A DNA stretch of 64,000 bases, taken from Spirilliplanes yamanashiensis (GTDB lineage Bacteria; Actinomycetota; Actinomycetes; Mycobacteriales; Micromonosporaceae). The translations under genes and the position numbers were made by a program. Location of the stretch: assembly GCF_016863475.1 (NCBI RefSeq), contig NZ_BOOY01000014.1, forward strand, positions 113,603 through 177,602, read 5' to 3'. A model generated the notes under the pieces. It was not told the DNA's origin, ran no database searches, and saw nothing but the letters and a program-made list of their open reading frames with translations. Position 1 is the first letter of the stretch. Every line of letters starts with the position of its first letter. This document shows, in pieces, positions 8,415 to 17,919 of the stretch.

Positions 8415-10916
8415 TCACAGGCGCGGGTCGACCGGCTCGGACTCGCAGGCGAGGACCGCGAACACCAGCTCGTGGACGCGCCACGTCGCCTCGCCCGCCG
8501 CCCACCGGTCCAGCGCGGCCAGGCCGAGGCCGTGCTCGCGCAGCGCCAGCGACCGCTTGCGGCCCAGGTTGCGGTCGCGCAGCGCGGCCAGCTGATCGGG
8601 GCGGGTGTACTCGGGGCCGTAGATGATCCGCAGGTACTCGCGGCCGCGGCACTTCACCCCGGGCTGGATGAGGCGGCCCTTCGCGTCGGTCGCGGCCAGG
8701 CCGGCGTACGGCTTGACCACCATGCCCTCGCCGCCGGCCCCGGTCAGCTCCAGCCACCAGTCCGTGGCGGCCCGCTCGGCGTCCGGGTCGGCCAGGTCCA
8801 CGACCATCCGCCGGGTCGGCGTGAACAGCTGCGGGTCGGCCGCCACCAGGGCGTCGGCGCGCTCCAGGTGCCAGCCGTGGTCGCGGCCCGCGAAGCTGAC
8901 GCCGTCGCCGGCGAGGATCGCGAACGGGGCCAGCGTGACGCCGTCCAGCCCGGTCGTGGGGCGCACGTACGCCTGGTACGCGGCCGTGTAGGCGGCGACG
9001 TCGGCGGCGCGGGCGGCGAAGCGGTCGCGCAGCGCGCCCACGTCGAGGCCGCGCCCCGCCGCCGCGTCCAGCACCGACAGCGCCGCGGGCAGCGCCGCGC
9101 GGGCCGCCGCCCCGACGCCCGCGTACTGGTCGCGGATCAGCTGGCCCGCCTTGGCCGACCACGGCAGCAGCTCGGCGTCGATGAGCAGCCGGTCGACGCC
9201 CAGCTCGGTGAACAGGCCGGCGGCGGCGGCGCGCACCCGGTCGAGCAGCGCCGCGTTCAGGGCCGGGTCGGCGAAGAACGGCCGGCCCGTGCGGGTCCAG
9301 ATCGCCGAGCGCGCCGGGTCCCGGCCGACCAGCACCACCGCGCGCGAGCCCATGTGCTTCTCCTCGCACACGACCGTGCCGGCGCCCGCCGCACGCAGGT
9401 CCGCGAACGCCGACGCCGGGTGCTCCAGGTAGCCGTCCAGCGTCGAGGTCGAGCACGGGGCCATGGTCGGCGGCAGCCACACCAGCAGCTCCGGGTCGAT
9501 CGCGAACCGGCTCATCACCTCCAGGGCGGCGGCCGAGTTCTCCGCGGCGATCGTGGCCCTGCCGTAGCCGTAGTCGAGGAACCGGCGGCCGGTGACGTCG
9601 GCCAGGTCCAGGCCGTCGGCCGGGCGCGGCGCGGCCTCGGGCACCAGCGGGCGGGCCGGGGCGTACCACTCGCGCTGCGCCGGGACGCTCACCAGCTCCT
9701 TCGACGGGTAGCGCAGGGCGGTCAGGGCGCCGCCGAACACGCAGCCGGTGTCGATGCAGATGGTGTTGTTGACCCACTCCGGCTTCGGGGTGGGCACGTG
9801 GCCGTACACGACCGTGGCACTACCGCGGTAGTCCCGCGCCCACGGGTAGCGCACCGGCAGCCCGTACTCGTCGGTCTCGCCCGTCGTCTCGCCGTACAGG
9901 GCGAAGGAGCGCACCCGACCGGACGCCCGGCCGTGGTACGCCTCCTTGAGGCCGGCGTGGGCGACCACCAGGCGGCCGCCGTCGAGCACGTAGTGCGAGA
10001 CCAGGCCGTCGATGAACGCCGCCACCTCGGAGGTGAACGCCTCGTCCTCGCGGCCCAGCTGCTCCAGCGTCTCCGGCAGGCCGTGGGTGAGCTGCACGTC
10101 GCGGCCGCGCAGCTTGCGCAGCAGCTTGTTCTCGTGGTTGCCCGGCACGCAGATGGCGTGCCCGGCCGCCACCATGCCCATGACCAGGCGCAGCACGCCC
10201 GGCGAGTCGGGCCCGCGGTCGACCAGGTCGCCCACGAACACCGCGGTGCGCCCCTCGGGGTGCACGGCGTCGACGAGCCGCCCCGCGCCGTCGCGGGCCA
10301 GCTCGTAGCCGAGCCGCTCCAGCAGCAGCTCCAGCTCGGCGCGGCAGCCGTGCACGTCGCCGATGATGTCGAACGGGCCGGTGACGTCCCGCTTGTCGTT
10401 GAACAGCTTCTCGTAGGTGATCGTGGCGTCGTCGATGTCCGCGCCGCGCAGCACGTGCACCGTGCGGAAGCCCTCGCGGCCGAGCCGGCCCAGCGAGCGG
10501 CGCAGGTCGCGGCTCATCCGGGTCAGCACCTGGCGGCCGAACGTGCGGTCCGGGCGCGCCTCGGTGCGCTCCCAGGCCACCGACTCGGGCACGTCCAGCA
10601 CGATGGCGACGGGCAGCACGTCGTGCTCGCGGGCCACCTTGACGAGGCCGGCGCGGGCGTGCGGCTGCAGGTTGGTGGCGTCGACGACGGTCAACCGGCC
10701 CGCGGCCAGCCGCTTGCCCGCGACGTAGTGCAGCACGTCGAAGGCGGCGGCCGACGCGGACTGGTCGTTCTCGTCGTCGGCGACCATGCCGCGGAAGAAG
10801 TCGCTCGACAGCACCTGGGTCGGTGCGAAGTGCCGGCGCGCGAACGTGGACTTGCCCGACCCGGAGACGCCGACGAGCGCCACGAGGGCCAGCTCGGGGA
10901 TGGCGATGGCGGTCAT
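8415..10916 (-). CDS. pnkp: Polynucleotide kinase-phosphatase-ligase (bacterial Pnkp)
   Basis: A three-domain RNA end-healing and sealing enzyme of 833 residues, close to the usual size. The N-terminal 5'-kinase has the P-loop GVSGSGKST (residues 16-24). The central calcineurin-like 2',3'-phosphatase has GDVHGC, GDLVDRGPDS, GNHEN and a later VYGHVPTPKPEW. The C-terminal adenylyltransferase/ligase domain has the motif I lysine in EEKHMGSRAV and motif V-like GMVVKPY. Bacterial Pnkp is known to seal RNA only together with Hen1, which is encoded immediately upstream with a 4-base ATGA overlap. It probably repairs RNAs cut by ribotoxins; the actual target here is unknown. Confidence 0.95.
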   Translation of the reverse strand: MTAIAIPELALVALVGVSGSGKSTFARRHFAPTQVLSSDFFRGMVADDENDQSASAAAFDVLHYVAGKRLAAGRLTVVDATNLQPHARAGLVKVAREHDVLPVAIVLDVPESVAWERTEARPDRTFGRQVLTRMSRDLRRSLGRLGREGFRTVHVLRGADIDDATITYEKLFNDKRDVTGPFDIIGDVHGCRAELELLLERLGYELARDGAGRLVDAVHPEGRTAVFVGDLVDRGPDSPGVLRLVMGMVAAGHAICVPGNHENKLLRKLRGRDVQLTHGLPETLEQLGREDEAFTSEVAAFIDGLVSHYVLDGGRLVVAHAGLKEAYHGRASGRVRSFALYGETTGETDEYGLPVRYPWARDYRGSATVVYGHVPTPKPEWVNNTICIDTGCVFGGALTALRYPSKELVSVPAQREWYAPARPLVPEAAPRPADGLDLADVTGRRFLDYGYGRATIAAENSAAALEVMSRFAIDPELLVWLPPTMAPCSTSTLDGYLEHPASAFADLRAAGAGTVVCEEKHMGSRAVVLVGRDPARSAIWTRTGRPFFADPALNAALLDRVRAAAAGLFTELGVDRLLIDAELLPWSAKAGQLIRDQYAGVGAAARAALPAALSVLDAAAGRGLDVGALRDRFAARAADVAAYTAAYQAYVRPTTGLDGVTLAPFAILAGDGVSFAGRDHGWHLERADALVAADPQLFTPTRRMVVDLADPDAERAATDWWLELTGAGGEGMVVKPYAGLAATDAKGRLIQPGVKCRGREYLRIIYGPEYTRPDQLAALRDRNLGRKRSLALREHGLGLAALDRWAAGEATWRVHELVFAVLACESEPVDPRL

Positions 10917-12295
10917 GCCGACTCCTTCCGGGTCGTGAACAGGGCGAGCTGGGTGGGGGCGCCGAGGGCGGGGTCGTCCTCGCCGACGCCGCGGAACTCC
11001 ACCGCGTAGCCGTGCGCGGCGGCGACCCGGTGCGCCCAGTCCTGGAACTGCGCGCGGGTCCACTCGAACCGGTGGTCCGGGTGGCGCATGCCGGTCAGGC
11101 CCTCGTACCGGGCGTTGAACTCGACGTTCGGCGTGGTGACGACGACCGCGCCCGGGCGGGCGTGGCCGAACACGGCGGCCTCCAGCGCGGGCAGCCGCTC
11201 CGGGTCGAGGTGCTCGATCACCTCCATCAGCACGGCCGCGTCGAAGCCGCGCAGCCGGTCGTCGCGGTACGTCAGCGCCGACTGCCACATCTGCACCCGG
11301 TCGCGCTGCCGCTCGGGCAGCCGGTCCAGGCGCAGCCGGCGCTCGGCCGTCGCCAGGGCCCGCGACGACACGTCGGTGCCGACGATCTCGGTGTACCGGC
11401 GGTCCCGCATCAGGTCGCCGAGCAGCGCGCCCTGGCCGCAGCCCAGGTCGAGCACGCGGGACGCGCCCGTCTGCGCCAGCGCGGCCAGCACCGCCTCGCG
11501 GCGCAGCGCGTTCAGCGGCCGCTTGGGCTCCGCGGGCCCGTCGTCGACGCTGTCCGGCTCCGCGGCCTCGTCCACCGGCAGCCGCGCCAGCGCCGAGTCG
11601 GCCAGGGCGCGGCGGTGCGCCAGGTAGCGCCGGATGATGAGGTGCCGCTCCGGGTGGTCGGCCAGCCAGCCCTCGCCCGCGCGCAGCAGCTTCTCGATCT
11701 CGTCGGGCGCCACCCAGTAGTGCTTCGCGTCGTCGAGGACGGGCAGCAGCACGTACAGGTGGTTGAGGGCGTCGGCGAGGCGCAGCGTGCCGGTCAGCGT
11801 CAGGTCGACGTAGTTGCTGTCCCCGGCCAGCGGCGACGCCGGGTCCGGGTCGAGCGGCAGCACCACCGCCGACACCTGCCAGCCCAGCGGCGCGAACAGG
11901 GCGTCGGCCAGCGCCGCGCCGCCGCGGCAGCGCACCACCGGCACCCGGATCTCCAGCGGGATCGGCGTGCCGGCCAGCTCGGGGCGGTCCCGCGAGTCAC
12001 CGCGCAGCGCGGTGCGGAACACCCGCGACAGCGCGGCGGCGAGCAGGCTCGACGCCGCGTACGGGCGGTCGTTGACGTAGCGGCCCAGCACGAACGCGTC
12101 CGGGCGGCCCTTCAGCCGCAGCGGGTCGACGTCCAGCAGGAGCGCCGCGGTGCAGCGCTGCTCGTCCGCCTCGGGGAACACCACGTGCGCCGTGCCCGTG
12201 GACACGTCGAACGCGTGGGCCCGGCCGGGGTGTTTGACCAGCAGGTATCCCAGGTCCGTGGCCGGGCCGTGGGTGGTCGTGACGGTGAGCAGCAC
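10913..12295 (-). CDS. hen1: RNA 3'-terminal ribose 2'-O-methyltransferase Hen1
   Basis: Bacterial Hen1, 460 residues. The N-terminal half is the domain that activates the Pnkp ligase. The C-terminal half is a SAM-dependent methyltransferase with VLDLGCGQGALLGDL as motif I. The metal-binding Glu-Glu-His-His set is seen as MEVIEHLDPERL together with the VVTTPNVEFN and HPDHRFEWT segments. It adds a 2'-O-methyl group to the 3' end at the break so that the repaired RNA cannot be cut again at the same place. The GTG start lacks a strong ribosome binding site. It is followed by pnkp in a translationally coupled pair. Confidence 0.94.
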   Translation of the reverse strand: MLLTVTTTHGPATDLGYLLVKHPGRAHAFDVSTGTAHVVFPEADEQRCTAALLLDVDPLRLKGRPDAFVLGRYVNDRPYAASSLLAAALSRVFRTALRGDSRDRPELAGTPIPLEIRVPVVRCRGGAALADALFAPLGWQVSAVVLPLDPDPASPLAGDSNYVDLTLTGTLRLADALNHLYVLLPVLDDAKHYWVAPDEIEKLLRAGEGWLADHPERHLIIRRYLAHRRALADSALARLPVDEAAEPDSVDDGPAEPKRPLNALRREAVLAALAQTGASRVLDLGCGQGALLGDLMRDRRYTEIVGTDVSSRALATAERRLRLDRLPERQRDRVQMWQSALTYRDDRLRGFDAAVLMEVIEHLDPERLPALEAAVFGHARPGAVVVTTPNVEFNARYEGLTGMRHPDHRFEWTRAQFQDWAHRVAAAHGYAVEFRGVGEDDPALGAPTQLALFTTRKESA

Positions 12296-12337
12296 CGCAG
12301 CATGATCCCAGCCCGGCCCCGATCAGGGGGACCGGTT

Positions 12338-12535
12338 TTACCGGTACTCGTCCTCCAGCTGCACCACGCGGGACTGCTCGGCGGCGTCCCACTCGGGCGC
12401 CTCCATGTCCTGCGAGACCACCGCGTCGTCCCAGCTGGGGTCGGCCGGCACGCGCTGCTCGGCGGCGTCGGCGTCGGGCGCCTCCAGATCACGCTCGTCC
12501 GGGATGGTCAGGTCGAGATCCTCGGGCTGGGTCAT
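12338..12535 (-). CDS. Small acidic protein upstream of hen1
   Basis: A 65-residue, strongly acidic protein without hydrophobic segments or signal peptide. It contains a duplicated motif: EAPDADAAEQ and later EAPEWDAAEQ. Similar short acidic proteins with EAP-x-x-DAxEQ repeats are widespread in actinobacteria (from memory) and have no known role. The ATG has a GGGAG site upstream. The stop is 42 bases before the hen1 start on the same strand, so it is likely the first gene of the RNA-repair operon. Confidence 0.72.
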   Translation of the reverse strand: MTQPEDLDLTIPDERDLEAPDADAAEQRVPADPSWDDAVVSQDMEAPEWDAAEQSRVVQLEDEYR

Positions 12536-12739
12536 CGTCGACTCCCTCGCGCGTAGTGGGCCCTTCCACCGTACGGCCCCCGCGGGCGTTCCCGGGGTCG
12601 TACGCTCTGGCCCGGGTTATCCGCCCGCGACCGTGCCCAAACAGCCGGACCGATTTCCGGCGGACCGGGGGACTGCGGAATACTGCCTGCTTGGAGACAG
12701 CGCGGTCCCGTCCCACAGCTCGAGCAAGGAGCATTTTCG

Positions 12740-13765
<1,026 letters not shown>

Positions 13766-13775
13766 GACCCTTCGT

Positions 13776-13809
13776 CACGGCCGGTCACCCATCGCGGTGA
13801 CCGGCCGTG
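13776..13809 (+). terminator. Hairpin terminator after fbaA
   Basis: A perfect 14-base inverted repeat (13776-13789 and 13796-13809, loop of 6) begins 11 bases after the fbaA stop. Confidence 0.8.
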
Positions 13810-13861
13810 TTCGTACCCGCCTGGCCGCGGTCGCTACGATCGTCCGGTTGGGAGGTGGGCC

Positions 13862-14386
13862 GTGCTCGGCATCGAGGGGTACGACCCTCAGTGGCATCAC
13901 GACGCCGACGTGCTCGCGGCCGCCCACCGCCACCGCTTCTCCCGCATTATCGGCCGCGAGCTGCTGGCCGGCTGGCTGATGTGGGACGTCAGCGAGCGCG
14001 GCTGGTTCGCGGACGGCCCGGTGGTGCTCGGCTTCGGCGACACCAACGTCGAGATCACCCACCGCAAGTTCGACGAGTGCGCCATCACCTGGGACCAGGT
14101 CGACATGAGCGCCCCCATCGACTGGTACGGCACCGGCATCCAGCTCGACTGGCGCGCCGACCCCCACGCGGCGCTGCGCGGGGCCCGGGGCAGGGTGCTG
14201 CGCCAGGTCAACGTCGTCGAGCGCATCACCCCGGCCGAGTGGCGGCCGCGCATGCTGCACGCCGTCGAGTTCCTCTTCGAGGGCGCCCGGCTGGCCGTCT
14301 ACAACGCGATGGACGAGAACGGCCTCGACGCGCTGCCCGAGGCCGACCTGCCCGTCACGTCGTGGCGCCGGGTCCGGGTCGCCTGA
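13862..14386 (+). CDS. Conserved hypothetical protein
   Basis: A 174-residue soluble protein of unknown function. It is a mixed alpha/beta sequence with several tryptophans (LLAGWLMWDVSERGW, ITWDQVDMSAPIDWYG) and no signal peptide or membrane segment. The GTG start is well supported by GGGAGGTGG directly upstream. A TACGAT hexamer at about 13834 is a plausible -10 element for it. No family was recognised. Confidence 0.75.
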   Translation: MLGIEGYDPQWHHDADVLAAAHRHRFSRIIGRELLAGWLMWDVSERGWFADGPVVLGFGDTNVEITHRKFDECAITWDQVDMSAPIDWYGTGIQLDWRADPHAALRGARGRVLRQVNVVERITPAEWRPRMLHAVEFLFEGARLAVYNAMDENGLDALPEADLPVTSWRRVRVA

Positions 14387-14389
14387 CCG

Positions 14390-14509
14390 TCAGTCCCCGT
14401 CCCCGTCGCCCCACGCGCCCGGTTCGCGGCCTGTCGAACGTCCGGCGCCGGTACGCATGAGGAGCGCGAAGACGGCGACGATGCCGGCGACCACGATCCA
14501 GAACTCCAT
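14390..14509 (-). CDS. 39-residue single-pass membrane protein
   Basis: A very short gene with a very strong ribosome binding site (GGGAGGTGG just before the ATG). The product is one hydrophobic helix (EFWIVVAGIVAVFALLM) followed by a basic patch and an acidic Gly-Asp end (DGDGD). Its leader repeats the 14-base sequence found in front of the other small membrane gene at 14798, so the two are a duplicated pair. No function is known. Confidence 0.6.
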   Translation of the reverse strand: MEFWIVVAGIVAVFALLMRTGAGRSTGREPGAWGDGDGD

Positions 14510-14527
14510 GCCGACCACCTCCCTGGG

Positions 14528-14541
14528 CGCAGTGTGGGGCA
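14528..14541 (-). repeat. Direct repeat copy 1 in the leaders of two small genes
   Basis: On the minus strand TGCCCCACACTGCG, identical to 14824-14837. Each copy sits a short distance before a GGGAGGTGGTCG ribosome binding region and an ATG. Confidence 0.8.
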
Positions 14542-14555
14542 CCCCCGCCACCGGC

Positions 14556-14798
14556 TCAGTTGCCGCCGCCCCCGCCGCCGCAGCTGCTGCCACCGCCGCA
14601 GCTGCTGCCGCCGCCGCTGTCGCCGCCCCATCCGCTGTCGCTGCCCCAGTTGCCGTCGCCGCCGCCGTGCGAGCCGGTGTACCAGTGGTGCCCGCGCCGC
14701 CCGTCCCGGCTGCTGCCCCGGCTGCTGTTCCGCCGCGCGCTGGCGACCGCCACCACCAGCACGACGACCACGAACGCCCCGAAGATCGCCATCTCCAT
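14556..14798 (-). CDS. 80-residue membrane protein with Gly/Ser/Cys-rich tail
   Basis: The N terminus is a single membrane helix (IFGAFVVVVLVVAVA), followed by an Arg/Ser segment, a His-Trp-Tyr patch (GHHWYTGSH) and a flexible tail rich in glycine, serine and tryptophan ending with two SSCGGG units and a run of glycines. Such Gly-Cys tails are seen on several actinobacterial membrane proteins, and their purpose is not known. The ATG has GGGAGGTGG directly upstream. It shares its leader repeat with the 39-residue gene downstream. Confidence 0.7.
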   Translation of the reverse strand: MEMAIFGAFVVVVLVVAVASARRNSSRGSSRDGRRGHHWYTGSHGGGDGNWGSDSGWGGDSGGGSSCGGGSSCGGGGGGN

Positions 14799-14823
14799 CG
14801 CGACCACCTCCCTCTCCCGTGGC

Positions 14824-14837
14824 CGCAGTGTGGGGCA
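14824..14837 (-). repeat. Direct repeat copy 2 in the leaders of two small genes
   Basis: Identical to 14528-14541. It could be a promoter element or an RNA leader element shared by the two small membrane-protein genes. Confidence 0.8.
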
Positions 14838-14880
14838 TGCGCGCAAAAGGCTTTGCCGGCGGTGGCGAGGCGTCGCTTCA

Positions 14881-15648
14881 ATGATCGGCATGGATCTCCG
14901 TGCGCTCGACCTGGCGGCGCTGAACTCGCTGACGAAGTACCCGTCCATCCCGACGTACCACGCGCTCGACCCGCGCACCGGCGGGCTGCTGGACGAGACC
15001 GTCGCGTTCACCGGCCCGGTGGTCCTCACCGAGAAGGTCGACGGCACCAACGCCCGCATCGTGCAGCTGCCCGGCGGCGACTGGCTCATCGGCTCGCGCG
15101 AGGAGCTGCTGCACGCCCGCGGCGACCTCATCCACAACCCGTCGCAGGGCATCGTCGACGCGCTGCGCCCCGTCGCCGAGGCGCTGCCGCCGGCAGCGGC
15201 GCTGCGGGTGTGGTTCCTGGAGCTGTACGGCGGCAAGATCGGCGGCGCGGCCCGGCAGTACACCGCCGACCCGGCCCGCTTCGGGTGGCGGCTGTTCGAC
15301 GCGTTCGAGACGGCAACGCCCGCCCTGGACCGGACGCCGCAGCAGATCTCCGCGTGGCGCGACGCCGGCGGCCAGCCCTACCTGCCGGAGGACGCCCTGA
15401 CGGCGCTCGGCGCGGACGCCGGCCTCACCCTGACGCCGCGACTGGCCACGATGGACGCCGCCGACCTGCCCACGTCCGTCGACAAGACGCGGGCGCTGCT
15501 CGGCGACCTGCTGCCCGCCACCCGGGTCGCGCTCGGCGGCGCCCCGGCGGGCCGGTCGGAGGGCGTGGTGCTGCGCACGCCGGACCGCTCGGTCATCGCG
15601 AAGGCCCGGTTCGCCGACTACGACCGCACGCTGAAGCGCCGCCGCTGA
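14881..15648 (+). CDS. RNA ligase family protein
   Basis: A 255-residue single-domain nucleotidyltransferase of the RNA ligase superfamily. Motif I with the AMP-accepting lysine is EKVDGTNARI. Motif III-like residues are around LRVWFLELYGGKIGG, motif IV is SEGVVLR and motif V is IAKARF. There is no added kinase or phosphatase domain. Such stand-alone enzymes, related to the Deinococcus DRB0094 type, join nicked RNA strands in vitro. It begins 2.6 kb from the Hen1-Pnkp operon but on the other strand. The ATG at 14881 has only a weak GCGAGG site; an ATG three codons on is also possible. Confidence 0.82.
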   Translation: MIGMDLRALDLAALNSLTKYPSIPTYHALDPRTGGLLDETVAFTGPVVLTEKVDGTNARIVQLPGGDWLIGSREELLHARGDLIHNPSQGIVDALRPVAEALPPAAALRVWFLELYGGKIGGAARQYTADPARFGWRLFDAFETATPALDRTPQQISAWRDAGGQPYLPEDALTALGADAGLTLTPRLATMDAADLPTSVDKTRALLGDLLPATRVALGGAPAGRSEGVVLRTPDRSVIAKARFADYDRTLKRRR

Positions 15649-15767
15649 CGACCGGTCAGGCGGTGCCCTGGGGGCCGTCGTCGCGCCGGGTGCCACCCTG
15701 CTCGGCGACGACTTCCGGTGCGGGCGTCGTGCCGTAGCCCAGCAGCACCGCTACCACCGTCACGTCG

Positions 15768-16946
15768 TCAATGTGTCAGCACGTCGACGGCCTCGTCGAG
15801 GGAGTCGGTGACGACCACCAGGCCGGACTGGTCGCCGTGCGGCGACGTCGCCAGCAGCGGCCGCAGCAGCGCCGCCACCGGCAACGCCGCCCAGTGCTCC
15901 ACCCCGAGGAACACGAACGGCCCCGACGGCCCGTCCGTGGCGTAGAACGTCTTCGTCGCCGCCTGGAACACCTCCTGCACCGTGCCCGCCCGCCCCGGCG
16001 CGAACACGATGCCGCCCCGCGACAGCCGCAGGATGGAATCCTCGCGCACCGCGTTCGAGAAATACTTCCCGATGCGCCCGGCGAACAGATTCGCCGGCTC
16101 GTGCCCGTACAGCCACGTCGGCAACGCCAGGCCGCCGTGCGCCAGATCACTGCCCGCCGGGTACGCCCGCCGCACGTCGAGCGCCGCCCGGGTGAAAGGC
16201 TCGTGGTCGGCGAAGTGCGGCGCCAGCGCCAGCGCGTCGATGGCGGCGTCCAGCTCGTCCGCGCCCCGGTCGCTGAAGTACCCGCCGAGGTTCGCCGCCT
16301 CCATCACCCCGGGCCCACCCCCGGTGACGATCAGCCGCCCGGCCCGCGCCAACCGCCACGCCAGCGTCGCCGCCATCCGGTACGCCACACTGCCCCGCGG
16401 CTCCGCATGCCCACCCATGATCCCGACCGCCCCGGCCGGCCCGTGCGCCCGTACCCACGAGGTCAGATCGCCCGCGAGGGCGTTGTCGATGCCGGCGTCG
16501 TGCAACCGTTGCGCGAGCGCCTCCCGCAGGTCGGGCGCCGCACCCCCGTGCCGCACGAAATGGTCGAACACCACGGTGTCGTACATCCCGGCGAAGCCGT
16601 GCCGGTCGAACCCGGCACTCAACTCCTCCGGCGTGTACAGATGCGCCGGATGCGTCGGATACGGCAACTCGTCGAACGGCGGCACGACGTGCGCCCCCCG
16701 CCGCACCACCTCCGCCTCGGCGTCCGCCGACCCGAACCGGCACCCGACGAACAACGTCTCCGTCAGGTCGACCCCGCCCAGATCCTCGAAGATGTCGATG
16801 CCCTGCACGGTGAGCCCGGCCAGCGACCGGTTCTTGAGATGCACGGCGAGCTCGTCGTGGGACTCGACCTCCGTGGGGGTGCTGTCCCCGGCGTCGGGGT
16901 CGTAGAGGGGCCGGAGCGGATCATGGGAAGCTGACACGAGCCCCAT
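15768..16946 (-). CDS. LOG-family Rossmann-fold protein
   Basis: A 392-residue protein with a C-terminal LOG (lysine decarboxylase-like) domain. The nucleotide-binding GGGPGVMEAAN motif and a variant of the catalytic PGGxGTxxE motif, here PGRAGTVQEVF, are both present. LOG proteins remove ribose phosphate from nucleoside monophosphates (cytokinin activation in plants). The N-terminal 150 residues are extra compared with short LOG proteins. The Gly-to-Arg change in the motif (PGR instead of PGG) means the activity may differ. There is no obvious operon partner. Confidence 0.8.
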   Translation of the reverse strand: MGLVSASHDPLRPLYDPDAGDSTPTEVESHDELAVHLKNRSLAGLTVQGIDIFEDLGGVDLTETLFVGCRFGSADAEAEVVRRGAHVVPPFDELPYPTHPAHLYTPEELSAGFDRHGFAGMYDTVVFDHFVRHGGAAPDLREALAQRLHDAGIDNALAGDLTSWVRAHGPAGAVGIMGGHAEPRGSVAYRMAATLAWRLARAGRLIVTGGGPGVMEAANLGGYFSDRGADELDAAIDALALAPHFADHEPFTRAALDVRRAYPAGSDLAHGGLALPTWLYGHEPANLFAGRIGKYFSNAVREDSILRLSRGGIVFAPGRAGTVQEVFQAATKTFYATDGPSGPFVFLGVEHWAALPVAALLRPLLATSPHGDQSGLVVVTDSLDEAVDVLTH

Positions 16947-17333
16947 TGTGGCGCGTCCGGCAACGGGCAGCGGGGTCCTGCCGGGCCGTTGCCGGCCCTT
17001 CCTTGGCCCTGCCCTGGTGCTTCGTTGGCTGCACCCTGTGCTTTCCTCGGCCCTGCATCGAGTCTTTTTCGGGCCCGCCCTCAGCCCTTCTCGGCCCTGC
17101 CTGGGCTTTCCTCGGTCTCACCTTGGGATTTCTTGGCCGTTGCCGGGGGCCTTGCCGGCCTTTTCCCGCCGGGCCTTCGCCGCTGCCCTCGCTGGGTCTT
17201 CCCCTTCTCCGGGCTCCTCCCGGCCCCCGGTCCGTTTCGGGCCCTATCCAGCCCGGGCGTGCTCCTGGACCCTTACTCCCGGCCCGCCGCCGGGGCGGCC
17301 TGGGACTAGAACCGCCGGCCCCGGTGGTTGGAT
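16947..17333. other. Pyrimidine-rich degenerate repeat region without a gene
   Basis: About 390 bases between the divergent genes at 16946 and 17334. The plus strand is strikingly poor in A and rich in C and T, with many short degenerate units resembling TTGGCCCTGCC or CTCGGCCCTGC between about 16980 and 17230. Frames exist in several directions but all encode low-complexity sequence. It looks like a non-coding, strand-biased repeat. Confidence 0.6.
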
Positions 17334-17756
17334 ATGACCATGCAGAACCTGTTGCCTGAGCCGCCGGCCACCCACCTGCCCGCCGATCCCGCCGCGGACG
17401 CCCTGGCCGACGCGGCCAAGGCCGACACCGACGAGGCGTACGCCGCCGTCGCCGGGCAGCACCCCACCTCCAGCGCCGCCTGGGGCGCCCTGGCCCGCCG
17501 CGCGCTGGCCGCGGGCGCACCGGTCACCGCCTACGCGTACGCCCGCACCGGCTACCACCGCGGCCTCGACCAGCTGCGCCGCAGTGGCTGGAAGGGCCAC
17601 GGCCCGGTCCCGTGGTCGCACGAGCCGAACCGCGGCTTCCTGACGGCGCTGCACGCGTTGTCGTTGGCGGCGGCCCAGATCGGCGAGTCGGACGAGGCGG
17701 CGCGCTGCGCCCAGTTCCTCCGCGACTGCGACCCGGCGGCCGCCGACGCCCTCTGA
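17334..17756 (+). CDS. DUF3151 family protein
   Basis: A 140-residue soluble helical protein matching DUF3151, an actinobacterial family of unknown function that usually lies near fructose-bisphosphate aldolase, as it does here. Typical features are the start MQNLLPEPPATHLP, the repeated alanine-rich TPR-like helices (AAWGALARRALAAGAPVTAYAYARTGYHRGLDQLRRSGW) and the GPVPWSHEPNRGFL segment. An ATG at 17340 is an equally good start. Four 19-base tandem repeats follow the stop. Confidence 0.85.
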   Translation: MTMQNLLPEPPATHLPADPAADALADAAKADTDEAYAAVAGQHPTSSAAWGALARRALAAGAPVTAYAYARTGYHRGLDQLRRSGWKGHGPVPWSHEPNRGFLTALHALSLAAAQIGESDEAARCAQFLRDCDPAAADAL

Positions 17757-17763
17757 CCACCGC

Positions 17764-17839
17764 CCCGCGCTGGGCGGCCTTGCCCGCGCTGGGCGGCCTT
17801 CCCCGCGCTGGGCGGCCTTCCCCGCGCTGGGCGGCCTTC
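17764..17839. repeat. Four tandem copies of a 19-base repeat
   Basis: Four exact-period copies of CCCGCGCTGGGCGGCCTTC at 17764, 17783, 17802 and 17821. Copies 2-4 are identical and copy 1 differs in the last base. It lies in the space between two convergent genes. Confidence 0.95.
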
Positions 17840-17919
17840 CCCCGACCGCCTCGTCAGCCCGAGCCAACTCGTCCGGCCGTCGGCGGCCCGCTTCCTGCGA
17901 TGCGGGCCGCGACGGCGGC

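Noticed and set aside
8301..11009. A 902-residue frame antisense to pnkp
   Set aside because: Low-complexity Arg/Gln/His/Val composition typical of a frame opposite a GC-rich gene; pnkp is certain.
14556..14798. A second RiPP precursor (Gly/Ser/Cys-rich tail)
   Set aside because: It has an N-terminal membrane helix and no maturase nearby; the tail looks like a surface or flexible tail.
17764..17839. CRISPR array
   Set aside because: The 19-base units are directly adjacent with no spacers and no cas genes are present.
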